Assembly (NCBI GenBank): GCA_944391815.1
Contig: CALXUV010000072.1
Location: 1-50,873 of the forward strand
Source of the DNA: an uncultured Clostridia bacterium
GTDB lineage: Bacteria; Bacillota; Clostridia; Oscillospirales; CAG-272
Direction: 5' to 3'
Length of the DNA: 50,873 bases
The notes below the pieces were generated by a model. It worked only from the letters and a program-made list of their open reading frames with translations, ran no database searches and was not told where the DNA came from. The position numbers and the translations under genes were made by a program. Positions 8,567-16,095 of this stretch are shown piece after piece; position 1 is the first letter of the stretch, and each line of letters starts with the position of its first letter.

Positions 8567-8632
8567 GAGCAAAGACGTTCATTTGGTACAGAACTATCTG
8601 CACCGAAAGAATGTCTTTGCTCTTTTTATTTT
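8567..8632 (+). promoter_or_regulatory. Leader hairpin/attenuator before gltB1, probable ANTAR target
   Basis: GAGCAAAGACGTTC (8567-8580) pairs with GAATGTCTTTGCTC (8609-8622, one G-U pair). The interior continues as TTTGGT/ACC-G-AAA and CAG/CTG around a six-base loop AACTAT (8592-8597), then TTTTTATTTT. This is an intrinsic terminator placed between promoter and start codon, so full-length transcription should need antitermination. The outer stem GCAAAGAC/GTCTTTGC recurs in the GSIII leader. An ANTAR RNA-binding antiterminator encoded in the same block is the likely partner, although the canonical hexaloop (A1, G4) is not exactly met. Confidence 0.7.
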
Positions 8633-8660
8633 CTATTATTCAAGGAAAGGACAAGGCAAA

Positions 8661-9752
8661 ATGATAGAAGGTCAGGTAAGGATTCCTTCCGGTTGCGCGA
8701 TCGCAGCCATGATTTCAAAAGAAGGTAATAAAGTTAACGGTGAGAAAATAATTGCCGCCATGAAACCTATGCATGACCGTTCAAACGGTCTGGGCGGAGG
8801 CTTTGCCGCATACGGAATATATCCGGAGTATAAGGATTTTTACGCTTTTCACCTTTTTTTCAGTGACAGGGATACAAGAAAAAACTGTGAAAAGTATCTG
8901 AGAGAAGGCTTTGAGATAGTAAAGTCGGAGATAATTCCCACAAGAAAAATTCCGGCAATCAAAGACGAACCTATAATATGGAGATATTTCGTAACTCCTT
9001 TGAAATCAGTACTTCTTTCGCTTCAGCTTGACGAAAAGGAATTTGTTGCCCGTACCGTTATGAAGATAAATACCGAAATGAACGGTGCGTATGTTTTTTC
9101 GAGCGGAAAAAATATGGGTGCGTTCAAAGCGGTCGGATTTCCGGAGGACGTAGGAGTATTTTACCGGCTTGAGGAGTATGAGGGATATTCATGGACTGCG
9201 CACGGCAGATACCCGACTAACACACCGGGATGGTGGGGCGGAGCTCACCCGTTTACTTTGCTTGACTACTCGGTAGTGCACAACGGAGAAATATCCTCCT
9301 ATGACGCCAACCGCAGATTTATTGAGATGTTCGGCTACAAATGTACCCTTCAGACAGATACCGAAGTTATAACCTACATCATGGATTATCTGCTCAGGAA
9401 GTGCGGTCTTTCGCTGAAAGAGGCGGCGGCGGTAGTTGCGGCACCTTTCTGGTCGACGATAAACTCAGTTCAGGATGAAAAGGAAAAACAGAAACTCAGA
9501 TATCTGAGGACGGTTTTCAGCAGTTTGCTTGTAACAGGACCATTTTCAATAGTACTCGGGTTTGACGGAGGGCTTATGGCGCTCAATGACAGACTTAAAC
9601 TGCGTTCAATGGTCGTCGGAGAAAAAAGCGATATGGTCTACATAGCCAGCGAAGAAGCGGCGATACGTGTAATGGAACCGGATGCCGGGCATATTTATGC
9701 TCCTGCGGGCGGGGAACCGGTTATAGTTTGTCTTAAGGACGGTGATTATTGA
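8661..9752 (+). CDS. Glutamate synthase subunit GltB1, class II glutamine amidotransferase
   Basis: The free-standing glutaminase part of a split, archaeal-type glutamate synthase: it hydrolyses glutamine and passes ammonia to the FMN subunit encoded next. The 363-residue protein has the Ntn fold with SGCAIAA near the N-terminus (Cys12), SWTAHGRYPTNT, VVHNGEIS and LQTDTEVITY, all in family order. If Cys12 is the catalytic N-terminal nucleophile, an 11-residue leader must be removed, as in full-length GltB. ATG 8661 has AAGGAAAGG upstream; the frame is open further back, but that stretch is the leader hairpin. Its stop overlaps the next start by one base. Confidence 0.85.
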   Translation: MIEGQVRIPSGCAIAAMISKEGNKVNGEKIIAAMKPMHDRSNGLGGGFAAYGIYPEYKDFYAFHLFFSDRDTRKNCEKYLREGFEIVKSEIIPTRKIPAIKDEPIIWRYFVTPLKSVLLSLQLDEKEFVARTVMKINTEMNGAYVFSSGKNMGAFKAVGFPEDVGVFYRLEEYEGYSWTAHGRYPTNTPGWWGGAHPFTLLDYSVVHNGEISSYDANRRFIEMFGYKCTLQTDTEVITYIMDYLLRKCGLSLKEAAAVVAAPFWSTINSVQDEKEKQKLRYLRTVFSSLLVTGPFSIVLGFDGGLMALNDRLKLRSMVVGEKSDMVYIASEEAAIRVMEPDAGHIYAPAGGEPVIVCLKDGDY

Positions 9753-11257
9753 TGAGTATACAGTATGTTTATCCGGAATTTGAAGTTGTAAGGAACGAAA
9801 AAAGGTGTATAGCTTGCCGCGTATGTGAAAGACAGTGTGCAAACGGCGTTCACAGCTACGATCCGGACGGAAAAGTAATGATAAGCGATGAAGCGCAGTG
9901 CGTCAACTGTCAGAGATGCGTTTCTCTTTGCCCGACTCGTGCGCTTAAAATAGTAAAAAGCGATTGCCGGCTGAGGGAAAACGCCAACTGGCAGGATGAA
10001 ACCGTAAAGGAGATATACAAGCAGGCGGGAAGCGGAGGGGTGCTTCTCTCATCAATGGGTAACCCCAAGCCCATGCCGGTTTACTGGGATAAGATACTTA
10101 TAAATGCTTCACAGGTCACAAATCCTTCGATCGATCCTCTGCGTGAGCCGATGGAAACAAAAGTTTTCCTCGGAAAGAAAAACGGTGAAATCCGTAAAGA
10201 TGAAAACGGAGATATTATCTGTGAGCTTCCGCCGCAACTTGAACTTTCGATGCCGGTTATGTTTTCGGCAATGAGCTACGGTTCGATAAGCTATAATGCC
10301 CACAAATCACTTGCACTTGCGGCAACAGAGCTGGGAATACTCTACAACACGGGAGAAGGCGGACTTCATGAGGATTTTTACTGCTACGGCCCGAATACGA
10401 TAGTGCAGGTTGCGTCCGGAAGATTCGGAGTTCACAAAGATTATCTTGAAGCCGGAGCGGCGGTAGAAATAAAAATGGGACAGGGCGCAAAGCCCGGAAT
10501 AGGCGGACATCTGCCCGGTGCAAAAATAGTCGGGGACGTATCGAGAACGAGAATGATTCCCGAGGGCTCGGATGCCATTTCTCCGGCACCTCATCACGAC
10601 ATATATTCAATAGAGGACCTGAGACAGCTGGTTTATTCGCTGAAAGAAGCAACTGAATACAAAAAGCCGGTTATAGTCAAAGTAGCTGCAGTACATAACA
10701 TCGCTGCGATAGCAAGCGGAATAGCGAGAAGCGGAGCCGATATTATAGCAATTGACGGATTCAGAGGCGGAACCGGCGCGGCTCCCACGAGAATACGTGA
10801 TAATGTCGGTATACCGATAGAGCTTGCACTTGCTTCGGTAGACAAGAGGCTGAGGGACGAAGGAATACGCGGAAATGTATCAATTGTTGTCGGAGGAAGC
10901 ATAAGAAGCTCAGCTGATGTTGTCAAGGCGATAGCTCTCGGTGCTGATGCCTGCTATGTGGCAACAGCGGCACTGCTTGCTCTCGGATGTCATCTCTGCC
11001 GTACCTGCCAGAGCGGAAAATGCAACTGGGGAATAGCTACACAGAACCCGGAACTTGTAAAACGGCTTAATCCTGAGATCGGAAGCCGCAGACTTATAAA
11101 CCTTATGCACGCATGGAATCATGAAATAAAAGAACTTATGGGCGGAATGGGTATCAATTCAATTGAAGCCCTCAAAGGTAACAGACTTATGCTCAGAGGT
11201 ATAGGTCTTACCGAAAAGGAACTGGAGATACTCGGTATATCGCATGCAGGCGAGTGA
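9752..11257 (+). CDS. Glutamate synthase subunit GltB2, FMN-binding domain with N-terminal ferredoxin
   Basis: The 501-residue synthase core, which uses FMN to reduce 2-iminoglutarate to glutamate. Two [4Fe-4S] motifs, CIACRVCERQC and CVNCQRCVSLCP, occupy about residues 21-63. The FMN barrel follows with SAMSYGSISYNAHKSLA, MGQGAKPGIGGHLPG, DGFRGGTGAAPT and VVGGSIRSSADVVKA; CHLCRTCQSGKC near the C-terminus is the usual cluster-binding loop. Such archaeal/clostridial forms keep the amidotransferase and GXGXG domains on separate polypeptides, here the genes at 8661 and 13150. ATG 9752 overlaps the gltB1 TGA and has AAGGACGG upstream. Electrons probably come from the polyferredoxin and flavoprotein encoded downstream. 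Confidence 0.9.
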   Translation: MSIQYVYPEFEVVRNEKRCIACRVCERQCANGVHSYDPDGKVMISDEAQCVNCQRCVSLCPTRALKIVKSDCRLRENANWQDETVKEIYKQAGSGGVLLSSMGNPKPMPVYWDKILINASQVTNPSIDPLREPMETKVFLGKKNGEIRKDENGDIICELPPQLELSMPVMFSAMSYGSISYNAHKSLALAATELGILYNTGEGGLHEDFYCYGPNTIVQVASGRFGVHKDYLEAGAAVEIKMGQGAKPGIGGHLPGAKIVGDVSRTRMIPEGSDAISPAPHHDIYSIEDLRQLVYSLKEATEYKKPVIVKVAAVHNIAAIASGIARSGADIIAIDGFRGGTGAAPTRIRDNVGIPIELALASVDKRLRDEGIRGNVSIVVGGSIRSSADVVKAIALGADACYVATAALLALGCHLCRTCQSGKCNWGIATQNPELVKRLNPEIGSRRLINLMHAWNHEIKELMGGMGINSIEALKGNRLMLRGIGLTEKELEILGISHAGE

Positions 11258-11267
11258 AGGTGGAACT

Positions 11268-11438
11268 ATGAAAAGAATTAAAAGCAGTACCGGCAAACTT
11301 GTGATGTCTGCAATGATGGCGGCAGTTGTATGCGTCAGTACGATGGTTGTGAAAGTACCTGTTCAGGCGACGGGAGGCTACATCAACTTCGGAGATGCGG
11401 CTGTAATAATATGCGGGGTAATAAAGGTGACTCACTGA
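11268..11438 (+). pseudogene. Truncated ECF-transporter S-component remnant
   Basis: From ATG 11268, with AAGGTGG before it, the 56 residues read like the N-terminus of an energy-coupling-factor substrate-binding subunit: a basic start, a hydrophobic helix SAMMAAVVCVSTMVVKVPV, then ATGGYINFGDAAVIICG, which matches the family's GYxNxGD segment. Intact S components are about 170-200 residues with six helices; here the frame stops after VIKVTH and the next gene begins 27 bases later. I read it as the stub of a deleted gene. It may still be translated as a single-helix membrane peptide, because its start and ribosome binding site are intact. Its substrate is unknown. Confidence 0.6.
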
Positions 11439-11465
11439 ATTTCTGAACGGATAGGGAGAACAAAT

Positions 11466-11894
11466 ATGAAACGGGTATATGTAAATGAAGAATGGTGCCT
11501 CGGATGCCATCTCTGCGAATACAACTGCGCATTCGCAAATTCCGGGGAGGTCAATATGGTGAAGGCGCTGAAAGGAAAGAAAATATCGCCGAGAATATCT
11601 GTATGCGATAAAGATAATATCCATTTTGCCGTATCATGCAGACATTGCGAGGACGCTATATGCGTAAAAAGCTGCATTGCGGGTGCGCTCCATTACGAAA
11701 ATTCAGTTGTAGTTATAGATAAAACAAAATGTGTCGGATGTCTTACCTGCGTGCTTGTATGTCCTTACGGTGCAGTTACTGAAAGCGACAGCGGTGTTGC
11801 GACAAAATGCGAACTCTGTACAACAAATTTCCGTGGTACGCCGGCGTGCGTTGAGGGATGTCCGAATAAGGCAATAGTTTTCGAGGAGAGGTAA
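11466..11894 (+). CDS. Polyferredoxin, four [4Fe-4S] clusters (HycB/CooF-like electron carrier)
   Basis: A 142-residue iron-sulfur protein with four cysteine groups: CLGCHLCEYNC, CRHCEDAICVKSC, CVGCLTCVLVCP and CELCTTNFRGTPACVEGCP. This is the electron-transfer subunit pattern of HycB/CooF/NarH-type proteins. Between GltB2 and an NAD(P)H-type flavoprotein it most likely links that flavoprotein to the glutamate synthase FMN, replacing the classical GltD subunit (inference from position). ATG 11466 follows AGGGAGAAC. Only five bases separate its stop from the next start. Confidence 0.85.
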   Translation: MKRVYVNEEWCLGCHLCEYNCAFANSGEVNMVKALKGKKISPRISVCDKDNIHFAVSCRHCEDAICVKSCIAGALHYENSVVVIDKTKCVGCLTCVLVCPYGAVTESDSGVATKCELCTTNFRGTPACVEGCPNKAIVFEER

Positions 11895-11899
11895 GCGGT

Positions 11900-13147
11900 A
11901 TGGAAAGATATCTTATTATAGGCAACGGAGTTGCGGCTGCGGGTTGTATAGAAGGAATACGGAGCACTGACAAAACCGGACATATAACAGTGGTTTCCAG
12001 GGAAAATTATCCGGTATACTGCCGTCCTTTGATCTCGTATTATCTTGAAGGTAAAACCGAACTTGACAGAATGATGTACAGAGGTAAGGATTTTTACCGT
12101 GAAATGTCCTGCGATGTTATTTACGGAAAATCAGTGGTAAAGCTCGATGAAAAAGAGCACAGGGCACATCTATCCGACGGAAGTGTAATTGAATATACAA
12201 AGGCGTGCCTTGCAACGGGCTCAGTTCCTTTTCTGCCGCCCATGCAGGGAATTGAAAAGGTAAAAGAAAAATTTTCTTTTATGACAATTGACGATATGCT
12301 TTCAGTTGAAAAAGCAGTGGGACCGGAAAGCAAGGTACTGATAATCGGAGCGGGACTCATAGGTCTTAAATGTGCCGAGGGAATTGCCGGCAGAGCAGGA
12401 AAAATCACCGTTTGCGACCTTGCCGGAAGAATACTTTCAAGTATACTTGACGACGAGTCGGCGGAGATTGTAAAAAAGCATATTGAAAATCAGGGAATAG
12501 AATTTCTTCTTGGCGATACCGCAGAGCGGTTCGATGCAGAAAAAGCTTACATGAAGAGCGGAAAGACGGTGGATTTCGACGTTCTGATTACGGCAGTCGG
12601 CGTCCGTGCCGATACCGTTCTTCTTCGCGATACGGCAGCAAAAACCGTGCGTGGCGTGTTAGTTGACAGTCATATGAAAACGGATGCGCAGGATATATAT
12701 GCGGCAGGAGACTGTACGGAAAGCTATGACGTTTCGTCCGGACAGAATAAAGTTATGGCGTTGCTTCCGAGTGCGTACATGGAAGGAAAGTGCGCTGGAG
12801 TAAACATGGCGGGAAAAGAACAGACACTTGACGGTGAAATCCCGATGAACTCAATAGGATTTTTCGGACTGCATATAATGACAGCCGGAACCTATTGCAC
12901 GGAAAATGACGGAGGCAGTGTAATAACTGTGAGATATGAAAACGGACTGAGAAAATTCTTCCTTAAAGACGGTTATCTCAGCGGTTACATATTCGTCGGA
13001 GAAGTTGAAAGAGCAGGAATTTTCACATCACTTATAAGAAAGCGCGAACCTCTTTCGGAGGTTGACTTTGAACTTCTCAAAAAAAATTCGGATTATTCAG
13101 GTTTTTCTTCGGAAAACCGTAGAAAAATTTTCGGAGGTGTGGTATAA
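11900..13147 (+). CDS. FAD/NAD(P)-dependent oxidoreductase, rubredoxin/nitrite-reductase type
   Basis: A 415-residue two-dinucleotide-binding flavoprotein. The FAD site YLIIGNGVAAAGC is at residues 3-15, the NAD(P)H-binding VLIIGAGLIGLKCAEG lies near 150, and the FAD C-terminal motif DIYAAGDCTE near 270. Overall it resembles the NirB/rubredoxin-NAD reductase group. Within this operon it probably takes electrons from NAD(P)H and hands them to the adjacent polyferredoxin for glutamate synthesis. Start ATG 11900 follows GAGAGG. The next CDS begins two bases after its stop, indicating one transcript. The cofactor preference cannot be read from the motif. Confidence 0.85.
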   Translation: MERYLIIGNGVAAAGCIEGIRSTDKTGHITVVSRENYPVYCRPLISYYLEGKTELDRMMYRGKDFYREMSCDVIYGKSVVKLDEKEHRAHLSDGSVIEYTKACLATGSVPFLPPMQGIEKVKEKFSFMTIDDMLSVEKAVGPESKVLIIGAGLIGLKCAEGIAGRAGKITVCDLAGRILSSILDDESAEIVKKHIENQGIEFLLGDTAERFDAEKAYMKSGKTVDFDVLITAVGVRADTVLLRDTAAKTVRGVLVDSHMKTDAQDIYAAGDCTESYDVSSGQNKVMALLPSAYMEGKCAGVNMAGKEQTLDGEIPMNSIGFFGLHIMTAGTYCTENDGGSVITVRYENGLRKFFLKDGYLSGYIFVGEVERAGIFTSLIRKREPLSEVDFELLKKNSDYSGFSSENRRKIFGGVV

Positions 13148-13149
13148 TT

Positions 13150-13869
13150 ATGGTAATAGACGCAACGGAACACGATTTCAGACTTCTGAATGAAAAACTC
13201 CGCAGTGCAGACGGAGACTGCCATATAGTCGGATGTTGCGGGGAAAGATTCATAGCCGCCGGAATGAAAGAAAAAAACATCGTAATAGACGGCGTCCCGG
13301 GCAATGCTCTGGGAGCGTATCTTGACGGTGCAAAAATAACCGTTAACGCAAATGCGCAGGATGCGGTCGGCGACACAATGAACGACGGAATGATAGTGGT
13401 AAAAGGCAATATAGGAGACGCCGCCGGATATGCCATGAGAGGCGGAAAAATCTATGTAAGAAATAACGCCGGATACCGTGCGGGAATACATATGAAGGAG
13501 TACAAAGATAAAATACCGGTAATGATAATCGGCGGACGGTGCGGAAGCTTTCTCGGAGAGTATCAGGCGGGCGGTGTCATCATTGTGCTCGGTATGGGTG
13601 ACGGAGAAGGAAAAATAGTCGGCAATTTTCCATGTACCGGTATGCACGGCGGAAAGGTTTTTCTGCGCGGAGCGCATAAAGATATAAAACTGCCTTCACA
13701 GGTAAGTGCAAAAAAGGCAGGCGCAGACGATATGCGCGAGATAGCAGAGTACCTGAGCGAATACTGTAAAATATTCGGACTTGATGCTGACGAAATAACA
13801 GATTCGGAGTACACTCTCATAACTCCTGACAGTTCAAACCCTTATAAACAGCTGTATGTTGCTAACTGA
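13150..13869 (+). CDS. Glutamate synthase subunit GltB3, GXGXG domain
   Basis: A 239-residue right-handed beta-helix corresponding to the C-terminal structural domain of bacterial GltB. Its repeated Gly-x-x-x-Gly-x-x-x-Gly pattern is clear: DAVGDTMNDGMIVVKGNIG, DAAGYAMRGGKIYVR, then GRCGSFLGEYQAGG. In GltB this domain holds the ammonia channel and domain packing together; here it is a separate chain, completing the split enzyme with the genes at 8661 and 9752. A GGAGGT site (13133-13138) precedes ATG 13150. The order gltB1-gltB2-redox pair-gltB3-glnA on one strand makes a GS/GOGAT operon. Confidence 0.88.
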   Translation: MVIDATEHDFRLLNEKLRSADGDCHIVGCCGERFIAAGMKEKNIVIDGVPGNALGAYLDGAKITVNANAQDAVGDTMNDGMIVVKGNIGDAAGYAMRGGKIYVRNNAGYRAGIHMKEYKDKIPVMIIGGRCGSFLGEYQAGGVIIVLGMGDGEGKIVGNFPCTGMHGGKVFLRGAHKDIKLPSQVSAKKAGADDMREIAEYLSEYCKIFGLDADEITDSEYTLITPDSSNPYKQLYVAN

Positions 13870-13897
13870 AAGATAAAAAATTTAAGGCGGTATAAAT

Positions 13898-15112
13898 ATG
13901 AATTATTCGGCAAAAGAAGTAATGCAGTACGTAACGGAAGAGGATGTGAAGTTCATCAGGCTTGCGTTTTGTGACGTTTACGGAAAACAGAGGAATATTT
14001 CGGTAATGCCGGGAGAGCTTGAGCGTGCCTTTGATGAAGGAATCGCCATTGACGCCTCGGCAATTCCGGGATTCGGCGACGAAACGCATTCTGACCTTTT
14101 CCTCAGACCCTGCCCAACTACTTTGTCGCTTCTTCCATGGAGACCTGAACACGGAAGGGTTATCAGGATGTTCTGTGATATAAACAAACCTGACGGAAGT
14201 CCGTTTGAGGGTGACACAAGGAATGTTCTGAAGAAGGCTTGCGCTGAGGCGAAGCAGTCCGGACTTGAATTCCGTTTCGGTGCGGAGCTCGAGTTTTACC
14301 TTTTCAAAACAGATCATAACGGTTACCCGACAAAAGAGCCCTACGATCATGCCGGATATATGGATATTGCGCCTGATGATAAGGGAGAAAATGTACGCAG
14401 GGAAATATGTCTTACGCTCGAACAGATGGGAATATATCCCGAAAGCTCACACCACGAAGAAGGACCGGGACAGAATGAAATAGATTTCAGATATTCTGAT
14501 CCCATAATTGCGGCGGATAATTCCGTTACGTTCCGGTCGGTCGTGCAGGCGATTGCTCAGCGTAACGGACTCTGGGCTGATTTTTCACCCAAACCGCTTG
14601 AAAACCTTCCCGGTAACGGTTTTCACATAAACATGTCGGTAAAAAACGATGCCGACGGCGTTTATCTTAACCGAATGATAGCGGGAATTCTCGATAAAAT
14701 ACAGGATATTACGGTTTTCCTGAATCCCGAGGAGAATTCGTACAGACGTTTCGGGCACAGTAAAGCACCGAAATATATTTCATGGTCGTGTGAAAACAGG
14801 TCCCAGCTGATAAGAGTACCTGCAACCAACGGAGCTTTCAAACGCGCCGAGCTGCGTTCACCTGATCCGAGTGCGAACCCGTATCTGGCGTTTGCGGCGG
14901 TAATGTATGCGGCAACCGAAGGGATAACCGGCAATGCCGAACTTCCGGCTGCCACCGATATCAATCTTTTCACCGCTGACAAGGAAGTTTGCGACAGATT
15001 CAGACAGCTTCCTCAAACGCTCAAACAGGCGGCAAAGGAAGCGGCGGAAAGTAAATTTGTAGCGTCTCATTTCAGTAAACTGATAATAGATGCATACTGC
15101 AAGAGAACCTGA
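13898..15112 (+). CDS. glnA: Glutamine synthetase, type I-like (short)
   Basis: ATP-dependent glutamate-ammonia ligase of the GSI fold, 404 residues (typical GSI is about 440-470). Beta-grasp N-terminus followed by catalytic barrel: GAELEFYLFK, SSHHEEGPGQNEIDF, a diverged loop LPGNGFHINMS (usually GSGMHxH), NRSQLIRVP and RAELRSPDPSANPYLAFAA. It gives the operon its glutamine-forming partner for the split GOGAT. ATG 13898 follows AAGGCGG, and an ANTAR regulator gene follows 58 bases after the stop. A second, unrelated-size glutamine synthetase (GSIII) starts 1 kb away. Related gamma-glutamyl ligases share this fold, so true glutamine synthetase activity is likely rather than certain. Confidence 0.85.
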   Translation: MNYSAKEVMQYVTEEDVKFIRLAFCDVYGKQRNISVMPGELERAFDEGIAIDASAIPGFGDETHSDLFLRPCPTTLSLLPWRPEHGRVIRMFCDINKPDGSPFEGDTRNVLKKACAEAKQSGLEFRFGAELEFYLFKTDHNGYPTKEPYDHAGYMDIAPDDKGENVRREICLTLEQMGIYPESSHHEEGPGQNEIDFRYSDPIIAADNSVTFRSVVQAIAQRNGLWADFSPKPLENLPGNGFHINMSVKNDADGVYLNRMIAGILDKIQDITVFLNPEENSYRRFGHSKAPKYISWSCENRSQLIRVPATNGAFKRAELRSPDPSANPYLAFAAVMYAATEGITGNAELPAATDINLFTADKEVCDRFRQLPQTLKQAAKEAAESKFVASHFSKLIIDAYCKRT

Positions 15113-15170
15113 TAACTGCCTGAGAACGGAAAAGGCAACCGTTCAAAAAAATAAAGACAGGGAGGTATGT

Positions 15171-15755
15171 ATGTCGCTGCGCGAACATGTTTACAGCGTT
15201 CTCATAGTTTCTTCAAACGAAAATTTCAGTGCCTCTCTGACTGATTTTATGCCGGTCGGAAATTTCAGTCCGGTTTCGACTGCAACAAGTGTGAGTGAGG
15301 CAAAGCGCAGGCTTCAGGATCGTAAATTTGACTTCGTGATAATAAATTCTCCTCTTCCGGACGACTTCGGTTCTAAGCTGGCAACGGATATTTCTGCTGC
15401 AAGCCAGAGCGTTGTTTTGCTTCTGGTGCGCAATGAGATTTATGAAGGTGTATACGAAAAAGTCACCGACAGCGGAGTAATAACACTGTCAAAGCCTGTT
15501 TCAAAAGCAGTAATGACAGAGGTGTTGCGGATAATGGGTGCGGTAAGGGAAAGACTGCGTGCTCTTGAAAGGAAAACCTCGACTCTCGGTGAGAAAATGG
15601 AGGAGATAAGAACGGTCAACAGAGCAAAATGGCTTCTTATCGAACACCTGAAGATGACGGAAAGCGATGCACACAGATATATAGAAAAACAGGCAATGGA
15701 CAGGTGCGTATCCAAATCGGAAATAGCGAAAAGCATCATTTCAACATACTCCTGA
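15171..15755 (+). CDS. ANTAR-domain antitermination regulator with degenerate receiver (NitR-like)
   Basis: A 194-residue protein: receiver-like domain (about 8-120), a coiled linker, and an ANTAR RNA-binding three-helix domain (about 135-190) with IRTVNRAKWLLIEHLKMTES and the typical spaced alanines. ANTAR proteins bind paired RNA hairpins and prevent terminator formation; NitR of Clostridium saccharobutylicum does this next to glnA for nitrogen genes. The receiver lacks its phospho-acceptor: the position reads IIN59SPLP instead of D, and the acidic pair is SSN (14-16), though Lys108 is kept. Control is therefore likely by ligand or partner protein. ATG 15171 is favoured by GGAGG five bases upstream over the in-frame ATG 15090, which lies inside glnA. 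Confidence 0.85.
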   Translation: MSLREHVYSVLIVSSNENFSASLTDFMPVGNFSPVSTATSVSEAKRRLQDRKFDFVIINSPLPDDFGSKLATDISAASQSVVLLLVRNEIYEGVYEKVTDSGVITLSKPVSKAVMTEVLRIMGAVRERLRALERKTSTLGEKMEEIRTVNRAKWLLIEHLKMTESDAHRYIEKQAMDRCVSKSEIAKSIISTYS

Positions 15756-15839
15756 AAAAACAAGGGAGCAGCTCATAAGGCGGTCAGATGCGACGCAAAA
15801 AGTTTTTGAAAAAAATTCTGATTTTTTTGAAAAAAGGTA

Positions 15840-15868
15840 TTGACAAATCGAAATAAATGGTGTACAAT
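15840..15868 (+). promoter_or_regulatory. Promoter of the GSIII-amt operon
   Basis: TTGACA (15840-15845), 17-nt spacer, TACAAT (15863-15868). The predicted start near 15875 is a few bases before the leader hairpin, the same geometry as at 8528. Confidence 0.8.
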
Positions 15869-15880
15869 ATGTTTCGTTAA

Positions 15881-15921
15881 GGCAAAGACGTCTTTTGAAA
15901 GGTGTCTTTGCCTTTTGCTTT
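15881..15921 (+). promoter_or_regulatory. First leader hairpin of GSIII, related to the gltB1 leader
   Basis: GGCAAAGAC (15881-15889) pairs with GTCTTTGCC (15904-15912); two wobble pairs and CTTT/AAAG extend the stem inward. TTTTGCTTT follows, so it may itself terminate. The outer stem shares GCAAAGACGT/GTCTTTGC with 8567-8622. GCCTTT at its 3' edge (15910-15915) could instead pair with AAAGGC (15979-15984) of the downstream terminator, an alternative fold expected for antitermination (inference). Confidence 0.7.
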
Positions 15922-15977
15922 AACCGTAACAACCGGTAGTAAAAGTCGGTCACAGCATTAATAAAAGAATACAAAAA

Positions 15978-16025
15978 CAAAGGCAATGGCGTCTTCGGTG
16001 AAAAACCCGGGGCGCCTTTGTTTTT
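15978..16025 (+). terminator. Attenuator terminator in the GSIII leader
   Basis: CAAAGGC (15978-15984) pairs with GCCTTTG (16014-16020), with an internal GGT/ACC helix, then TTTTT. It lies between promoter and start codon, so it acts as a leader terminator. The 340-base gap 15756-16095 is thus explained as promoter, hairpin, attenuator and ribosome binding site (AAAGGAGAA, near 16081). Confidence 0.75.
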
Positions 16026-16095
16026 AAAAAAAGCCAACCGAAATGCCGGTTAAGACGAACCGGTGTTTCCGAAAAAATAAAAAGGAGAAAAAGTT

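Noticed and set aside
8562-8660. N-terminal extension of gltB1
   Set aside because: The frame is open but would be encoded by the leader hairpin; ATG 8661 has the ribosome binding site and the conserved N-terminus.
15090-15170. 27-residue N-terminal extension of the ANTAR protein
   Set aside because: It overlaps the end of glnA and lacks a ribosome binding site; ATG 15171 has GGAGG at ideal distance.
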